The notes beneath the pieces are model-generated. The model saw only the letters and a list, made by a program, of their open reading frames with translations. It ran no database searches and was not told where the DNA came from. Shown here in pieces: positions 43,754 to 48,679 of a stretch of 48,679 nt of DNA. Each line of letters starts with the position of its first letter. Position 1 is the stretch's first letter. The translations under genes and the position numbers were made by a program. The stretch is from an uncultured Granulosicoccaceae bacterium (lineage in GTDB: Bacteria > Pseudomonadota > Gammaproteobacteria > Granulosicoccales > Granulosicoccaceae). The DNA lies in the NCBI GenBank assembly GCA_937958675.1, contig CALGND010000122.1, positions 1 through 48,679 of the forward strand, given 5' to 3'.

Positions 43754-44665
43754 CTACGTTTCTACTTCCCAAGGTGCATGAGGTGTAAACTTTTTCACCA
43801 TAAAGTCAGTAAAGACACGCACCTTGTTACTCAGGTGACGTCGATGTGGGTAGACCAACTGAATAGTTGAGCTATCCACAATATGCTCCTGTAGCAACGG
43901 CACAACCACTCCACTTTTAAGTGATGGTTGTACTACGAAGGTTGCCAATCGAGCGACACCTAGTCCAGCTTTAACAGCCTCATGTAACGCTGATGCACTG
44001 TTAGTGTGAAAGTTACCTTTAACTCGGTGTACTCGAACGCCTTGATCGGTGTTGAATTCCCAGTCGTTAAAGTGGGATATGGACGAGTGCGTTAGGCAGT
44101 TGTGGTTGACTAAATCTTCGGGTGACTTGGGCATGCCATGTTTTTCAATGTAAGCAGGGGAGGCGCAGATCACACGTTTGTTCACTGCTAGCCTTCGCGC
44201 AACCAATGACTCATCTGTTAAGCCATCACTGAGTACTATTGCAACATCAACTCCTTCGCCTACTAAATCGACTTCGCGTTCGCTGAGCTCAAGCTCGACT
44301 CGAAGTTCAGGAAACTGCGACATAAACTCGGGCATCAGCTTAATCATTTGAATCCGAGCAAACGCAGAGATGGTTGTGATGCGCAAGGTGCCGGTCACGC
44401 GGTCATGCAATGCCATAACAGCATCTTCGGCCTGCTGGATCTCGTGCAGAATAGCGCCACAGCGATCATGGAACGCATGACCCTCAGCCGTTAGGCTAAG
44501 TTTGCGGGTGGTGCGTTGAAACAGGCGCGCGCTAAGGCGATCTTCCAGCCGCGTTATCAGCTTGCTGACAGCAGACGGGGTAAGGTCTAGATCTCTCGCT
44601 GCTGCCGAAAAACTACCCATGTCGGCGGCTTTAGAAAAGACCAGCATTTCGGTATATTTGTCCAT
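43754..44665 (-). CDS. LysR-family regulator
   Basis: Protein of 303 residues from ATG 44665, or 308 from a GTG at 44680. Winged helix at residues 1-60 (SFSAAARDLDLTPSAVSKLITRLEDRL) and the LysR substrate domain at about 88-295. The YPHRRHLSNKVRVFTDFM ending is typical of the CrgA/AaeR-type group, often regulators of nearby oxidoreductase or efflux genes. The adjacent divergent gene is an ABC exporter, its likeliest neighbouring target. A symmetrical TATTCA/TGAATA pair in the gap could be part of an operator. Confidence 0.9.
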   Translation of the reverse strand: MDKYTEMLVFSKAADMGSFSAAARDLDLTPSAVSKLITRLEDRLSARLFQRTTRKLSLTAEGHAFHDRCGAILHEIQQAEDAVMALHDRVTGTLRITTISAFARIQMIKLMPEFMSQFPELRVELELSEREVDLVGEGVDVAIVLSDGLTDESLVARRLAVNKRVICASPAYIEKHGMPKSPEDLVNHNCLTHSSISHFNDWEFNTDQGVRVHRVKGNFHTNSASALHEAVKAGLGVARLATFVVQPSLKSGVVVPLLQEHIVDSSTIQLVYPHRRHLSNKVRVFTDFMVKKFTPHAPWEVET

Positions 44666-44884
44666 TTTTATTAGTGCCACTCATTCACAATTGACGTATT
44701 AAATCACATATTGGCGCGTATTCATAATTATCGTTCTTATATAGTGAATAAGCGCTTCCTCAGCTCTAGAAAATGATCTGTGTCAGGTCGGATCAGACAT
44801 TAGGCTCAAGCCTCCCAAAACGGCAGTGAATCCCTGCAGTAGTATGGGGGACGCCCTATTGCTGCCTAATAGAGAGCCACAGCC

Positions 44885-46738
44885 ATGTATCGCTATATTG
44901 AACAACTTATTGATCCTCTGCGCGATCATCAGGTTAGGCGGCCACCAGTCAACACCTGGCAATTCTTCTGGTTTCACATCAGCCCGTTTAAATGGCCGAT
45001 TGTCGTCACTTTGATTCTCGCCGGTATTTCAGCGCTCAGCGAGCTCTATTTCTATGAGTTTCTCGGGCGATTGCTTGATTGGATGAACACTACCCCACGC
45101 GATGAGTTTCTAGCCACCCATTGGCGTAGCTTGCTTTGGATGGCATTTGTGGTGGGCCTAGTTAGGCCAATAACGATGCTGGGCTCGCGAATGATGATTA
45201 ACCTTGCGCTGGCCCCGGGCATAGTCAATGCCACGCGCTGGCAAAACCATCGTTATGTATTGCGCCAAAGCATGTCTTTTTTTCAAAACGACTTTGCAGG
45301 CCGGATATCACAAAAAGTGATGCAAACCGGTCACGGAGTGCGTGAAGCGGTTATTAATATTGTTGATGGTGCGTGGTTGATGCTGATCTACCTAGTGGGT
45401 ATTAGCGCATTGTTGATGCAGATTGATCGCATCTTAATGCTACCCATACTTTTTTGGATGATTGGCTATGCAGCGGTCATCATTTTTATGGTGCCACCCG
45501 TTCGTGGTAAGTCGGCAGCTTTGTCAGAGGCCACCTCTAGTTTGTCAGGCCGTGTAGTTGATAGCTACACCAATATTCAGTCAGTTAAATTGTTTGCGCA
45601 CAATAAACTAGAAGAAGATTTTGTCGCCGACGGAATTCGGCATCATACAAGCGCTTTTAGAGTAATGATGCGTGCCATCCTAACAATGACCGCCTCTATC
45701 ACCGTGCTTAATACCTTGTTGGTTATCGCCACAGCGGCGTTATCGATTTATCTGTGGATGGGTGATGCAATAAGTGTTGGTAGTATTGCGATTGCAAATG
45801 GTTTAGTGGTAAGGCTTAACCAAATGTCCGGCTGGATATTGCGCACTATAACCTCGTTATTTGAAAACATTGGCACCGTGCAAAATGGCATAGCAACATT
45901 AGCTCAAAAAACGCACATTGAAGATGCGCCTGATGCTTCAGTACTGCAAGTATCCCGAGGGCATGTTGTTTTCGACAAGGTATCGTTTCGTTATGACAAC
46001 GTAGCAACGGCGGCTGGTGATCAGGCTTCGGTACCAATAATAGCTGATTGCTCGTTCGAGGTTAAGCCTGGAGAAAAAATTGGTTTAGTTGGCCGTTCAG
46101 GTGCAGGTAAGTCTACGCTTATCAATCTGCTGATGCGCTTTCATGACTTAAGCGAAGGCTCAGTTACCATCGATGGTCAGGATGTTCGCAGTGTTCAGCA
46201 AGATAGCCTGCGTTCTAGCATCGCGGTAGTCAGCCAGGACACCGCCCTGTTGCACCGCACCATTCGTGACAACATTCGTTATGGGCGTGAAAACGCTACC
46301 GATGAAGAGATCATTGCTGCAGCAACAAAAGCTGCGGCCATGGAATTTATCCCTCATCTATCAGACAGTGTAGGCCGCACAGGTTTGGATGCCTATGTTG
46401 GTGAAAGAGGGGTTAAGCTTAGCGGGGGGCAGCGGCAACGTATCGCTATCGCCAGAGTGATCCTTAAAGACGCACCTATTCTAATTCTTGATGAAGCGAC
46501 ATCGGCACTTGATTCGGAAGTCGAGGCAGCCATTCAAAGCCAGCTCAATCAATTGATGGAGGGCAAAACTGTGCTTGCAGTAGCACATAGGCTTTCGACA
46601 ATTGCTGCGCTTGATCGTTTAATTGTGCTTGATAAGGGCAGGGTGATCGAATCTGGCACGCATCAACAGCTACTGGAAAACAAGGGTTTGTACGCCCGGT
46701 TGTGGCAACGACAGTCCGGTGGTTTTATCGGTATGTGA
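44885..46738 (+). CDS. ABC exporter, fused membrane and ATPase domains
   Basis: Half-transporter of 617 residues of the MsbA/ATM1-like type. Six membrane segments lie in about 40-320; the ATPase domain (about 355-605) has Walker A GRSGAGKST, signature LSGGQRQR, Walker B ILILDEATSALD and the H-loop AHRLST. It should act as a homodimer and export a lipid, peptide or drug; substrate unknown. Divergent from the LysR gene with about 200 bases between, where regulation by LysR is plausible. The protein N-terminus of about 35 residues before the first helix is cytoplasmic. Confidence 0.92.
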   Translation: MYRYIEQLIDPLRDHQVRRPPVNTWQFFWFHISPFKWPIVVTLILAGISALSELYFYEFLGRLLDWMNTTPRDEFLATHWRSLLWMAFVVGLVRPITMLGSRMMINLALAPGIVNATRWQNHRYVLRQSMSFFQNDFAGRISQKVMQTGHGVREAVINIVDGAWLMLIYLVGISALLMQIDRILMLPILFWMIGYAAVIIFMVPPVRGKSAALSEATSSLSGRVVDSYTNIQSVKLFAHNKLEEDFVADGIRHHTSAFRVMMRAILTMTASITVLNTLLVIATAALSIYLWMGDAISVGSIAIANGLVVRLNQMSGWILRTITSLFENIGTVQNGIATLAQKTHIEDAPDASVLQVSRGHVVFDKVSFRYDNVATAAGDQASVPIIADCSFEVKPGEKIGLVGRSGAGKSTLINLLMRFHDLSEGSVTIDGQDVRSVQQDSLRSSIAVVSQDTALLHRTIRDNIRYGRENATDEEIIAAATKAAAMEFIPHLSDSVGRTGLDAYVGERGVKLSGGQRQRIAIARVILKDAPILILDEATSALDSEVEAAIQSQLNQLMEGKTVLAVAHRLSTIAALDRLIVLDKGRVIESGTHQQLLENKGLYARLWQRQSGGFIGM

Positions 46739-46941
46739 GCCGAGCATCGGGTAAAAATACCTGCCATGAATGCGCATATCAATGTGACCAGCCTCACATT
46801 CCATTTGAACAAACCCGTAAAGTAGGTCTATGCTTATTATGCATAGGAATTGTCGCGCAAAAATGAGCTTATTTACTCGCTGCGCTGGACGATAAATAGG
46901 TCATATAGTCGCTAATAGATGGCACAACATTGCCTTAGAAT

Positions 46942-47898
46942 ATGAAGCTTTATCTAACATCTGCATACGGTACTCACGACATGCTCGATCGCTTAGTAGA
47001 GCTGTTTGCGCTGGATAGTGTTGGCCAACATGAATTGTGCGAATCCCCAAGCGACGCAGATGCCATTTTATTCGTTGAAGACACCCATTTCAAAGACTAC
47101 TTTTTTCGTGCTCTGCTAGAGCATCCATTGGTGTCTCAGTACCCAGAAAAAGTATTTATGTACAACGAGGCGGATAAGCCTTGGTGTGTGTTGCCTGGTT
47201 TATACTGCTGTATGTCTAGCCGCTTCTTTCAAGATAATCGGCAAGTCGCTTTTCCTTATATAAAAACACCTAATGCGTTTATATCGGAAGTGCGTAATTG
47301 GGATGTTGAAAAGAAATGGCTTTTCTCATTTGTAGGCTCGACCAGTCATAGTTGTCGTAAACAAGTCATAGCGCTTGCAGATGACAGTAAAGGGATAAAG
47401 GATACCTCCGACTTTAACGTTTGGGATAGCTCATCTCCCGAGCGGGCAGTGCAAGGAATGGAGTTTGCGCAAACTATGGCAGAGAGTCGCTACATGCTTT
47501 GCCCTCGTGGTATTGGTACGTCTTCCTTTCGCTTGTTTGAAACAATGGAAGCGCAAAGAGCGCCAGTGCTAATATCCGATCATTGGGTTCCGCCACCGCA
47601 TGTTGATTGGGATTTCCTCGTCACAGTTAAACAGCGCGATATCAAAAAAATACCAGAGTTGTTGCGTTCAATATCAGATGAAGCTGAAGATCGTGGTAAA
47701 GCTGCTCGAAAAGCGTGGGAGCAAGCCTATGGCCCTGATGTCATGTTTGATACTGTGGCTGAATCCATTGCTTTCTTGTTATACGAACAAAAATATCAAG
47801 AAGATGCTGATAAGTGGTTGGGTATTCGAAAGTTTTTAATCGGTTCGGAGTTACGCACTTTGACAATGGCACGGCAGTTAAAAGAACAGTTTTTCTAA
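46942..47898 (+). CDS. Exostosin-like (GT47-type) glycosyltransferase
   Basis: Protein of 318 residues resembling exostosin/GT47 domains. The key region is SRYMLCPRGIGTSSFRLFETMEAQRAPVLISD (in parts, about 182-213), together with FSFVGSTSHSCR (about 130-141). These place the nucleotide-sugar binding site in the C-terminal half. No signal peptide. Such bacterial proteins probably transfer sugars in cell surface or exopolysaccharide synthesis. No polysaccharide operon is visible around it, so the acceptor cannot be inferred. Confidence 0.8.
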   Translation: MKLYLTSAYGTHDMLDRLVELFALDSVGQHELCESPSDADAILFVEDTHFKDYFFRALLEHPLVSQYPEKVFMYNEADKPWCVLPGLYCCMSSRFFQDNRQVAFPYIKTPNAFISEVRNWDVEKKWLFSFVGSTSHSCRKQVIALADDSKGIKDTSDFNVWDSSSPERAVQGMEFAQTMAESRYMLCPRGIGTSSFRLFETMEAQRAPVLISDHWVPPPHVDWDFLVTVKQRDIKKIPELLRSISDEAEDRGKAARKAWEQAYGPDVMFDTVAESIAFLLYEQKYQEDADKWLGIRKFLIGSELRTLTMARQLKEQFF

Positions 47899-47999
47899 AT
47901 CATTTTTGTTAGCAATAATTGCATTTATTCGGTGAAGGCTTAACCTTGCTGCAAATCTGTGGTATACAGAATGTGGGAGGCTAATAGATATCGCGCACT

Positions 48000-48560
48000 A
48001 TGAATGCAAAAGTACTACGGCTCAATAAGGCTGGCATACCTATCGCTTGGTTAAGCTGGCAAGAATCCGCGACGCTCGTCGCCAAAAATCAAGTTATCTG
48101 GAGTCTTGGAGAAGTTGTCCACCGCCTTCATGGTGGTTACAACAAACGTGGAGAGCGCTCCATACTTGCGCTACCCAGCATCATCGCCTGCGACGGTAAG
48201 GTAGCTACCTCTACGTTTACACCCCCACTTACCAACTCACTTTTGTTCGCACGTGATCAACAGTTATGTCTTTATTGCGGAGTTGAGTTTCCAGTTCGGG
48301 AGTTATCACGCGATCATGTGATACCAACTTCCAAAGGGGGGAGGGACCATTGGAAAAACTGCGTATCTGCATGCCGAAGGTGTAATAACCGAAAAGGAAA
48401 TAAATTGCCAGAACAAGCAGGTATGCAATTGTTAGCAATACCGTTTGTCCCTAATAGGCATGAGTTTTTCTACTTATCCAATCGCAACGTACTGGCTGAT
48501 CAAATGGCGTTTCTTAAAACCAGTTTTTCATCTAACTGCAGTGATCACAAGCGCGCTTGA
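48000..48560 (+). CDS. HNH endonuclease
   Basis: Protein of 186 residues. The C-terminal half holds an HNH nuclease with zinc knuckle C90-x2-C93 and C125-x2-C128 and the catalytic region SRDHVIPTSKGG (D105, H106) ending in CNNRKGN. The N-terminal 85 residues are typical of a widespread group of stand-alone HNH proteins in proteobacteria. The cellular role of this group is not known; it is different from the DUF222 relic at 41.2 kb. Its start has no close ribosome binding site. Its last 16 bases overlap the convergent gene at the right edge. Confidence 0.88.
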   Translation: MNAKVLRLNKAGIPIAWLSWQESATLVAKNQVIWSLGEVVHRLHGGYNKRGERSILALPSIIACDGKVATSTFTPPLTNSLLFARDQQLCLYCGVEFPVRELSRDHVIPTSKGGRDHWKNCVSACRRCNNRKGNKLPEQAGMQLLAIPFVPNRHEFFYLSNRNVLADQMAFLKTSFSSNCSDHKRA

Positions 48561-48679
48561 TCCGGCTCGTAGCCATTGGCGCTGTAGCTATTAGTGCCGT
48601 AATTGCCGGGCTTGTAAAGATTAGCCAACACGTCGACTGAGTATTCAATAAATTCGTTGGCGTTGGTGCCAAAGCCTGC
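48545..48679 (-). CDS. C-terminal end of an unknown protein, cut by the right edge
   Basis: Minus-strand frame open from the right edge to TGA (complement of 48545-48547), giving 44 residues. The sequence begins FGTNANEFIEYSVDVLANLY and continues with Gly/Asn/Tyr-rich residues (YKPGNYGTN). Coding-like composition and the absence of stops support a real gene, but the family is not recognisable. It overlaps the 3' end of the HNH gene by 16 bases. Confidence 0.5.
   Translation of the reverse strand, partial: AGFGTNANEFIEYSVDVLANLYKPGNYGTNSYSANGYEPDQARL

Noticed and set aside
44703..44755. TATTCA/TGAATA inverted pair as a LysR operator
   Set aside because: The arms are AT-rich and do not fit T-N11-A well; too weak to list as a site, mentioned only with the regulator.

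Overview
The window looks like chromosomal DNA of a marine-type gammaproteobacterium. The evidence is the core gene repertoire (radC, speB, ubiA, gor, nudC, TgpA/DUF58/MoxR, type IV minor pilins, amtB-PII, DUF349), a likely GlyGly-CTERM tail on a secreted enzyme, moderate GC, and dense coding with many 4-base ATGA overlaps. I cannot name the species. There is no sign of a phage, integrative element or insertion sequence. One MITE-like palindrome and one short accessory patch with a decayed gene are the main foreign-looking parts.

Layout. 1-3.2 kb: cut lipoprotein gene, radC, a short-chain dehydrogenase, agmatinase. 3.2-6.1 kb: minus-strand operon of PepSY protein, small membrane protein, OmpR-type regulator and histidine kinase. 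6.3-7.8 kb: two tandem OmpA-domain proteins, then a 376-base divergent region with four TGACGC boxes. 8.1-15.1 kb: comF, a GTPase, a CobT-like VWA protein, a second GTPase of the same type, and ubiA coupled to the second GTPase. 15.2-19.8 kb: gor and the minor pilin operon fimT-pilV-pilW-pilX-pilE, with no pilY1. 19.9-23 kb: dodecin, a PatB/MalY lyase, a 120-base palindrome, a CoA-pyrophosphatase-type Nudix, a flavin reductase-like protein. 23-25.6 kb: minus-strand operon of nucleosidase, spore-photoproduct-lyase-like radical SAM protein and a dehydrogenase. 25.6-28.3 kb: two YbjQ-like proteins and an M48 protease, then nudC. 28.3-32.4 kb: MoxR-DUF58-TgpA operon. 32.8-40.4 kb: copper radical oxidase, DUF349 protein, EAL phosphodiesterase with a CZB-like tail, M48-TerB protein. 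40.4-42 kb: accessory patch (DUF6881 protein, perfect 18-base palindrome, broken DUF222 gene, BON protein). 42.2-48.7 kb: amtB, PII, LysR regulator, ABC exporter, exostosin-like glycosyltransferase, HNH endonuclease and the end of a gene cut by the right edge.

The best candidate for an undescribed system is 8.9-14.2 kb. Two GTPases share an unusual PDFDS-x-E switch motif and flank an intact CobT-like VWA protein. No CobS or CobN partner is present in the window. Next are the nucleosidase/SPL-like/SDR operon, the copper radical oxidase with a sorting tail, and the minor pilin operon lacking pilY1. All assignments come from reading motifs and from memory of families; no searches were run.
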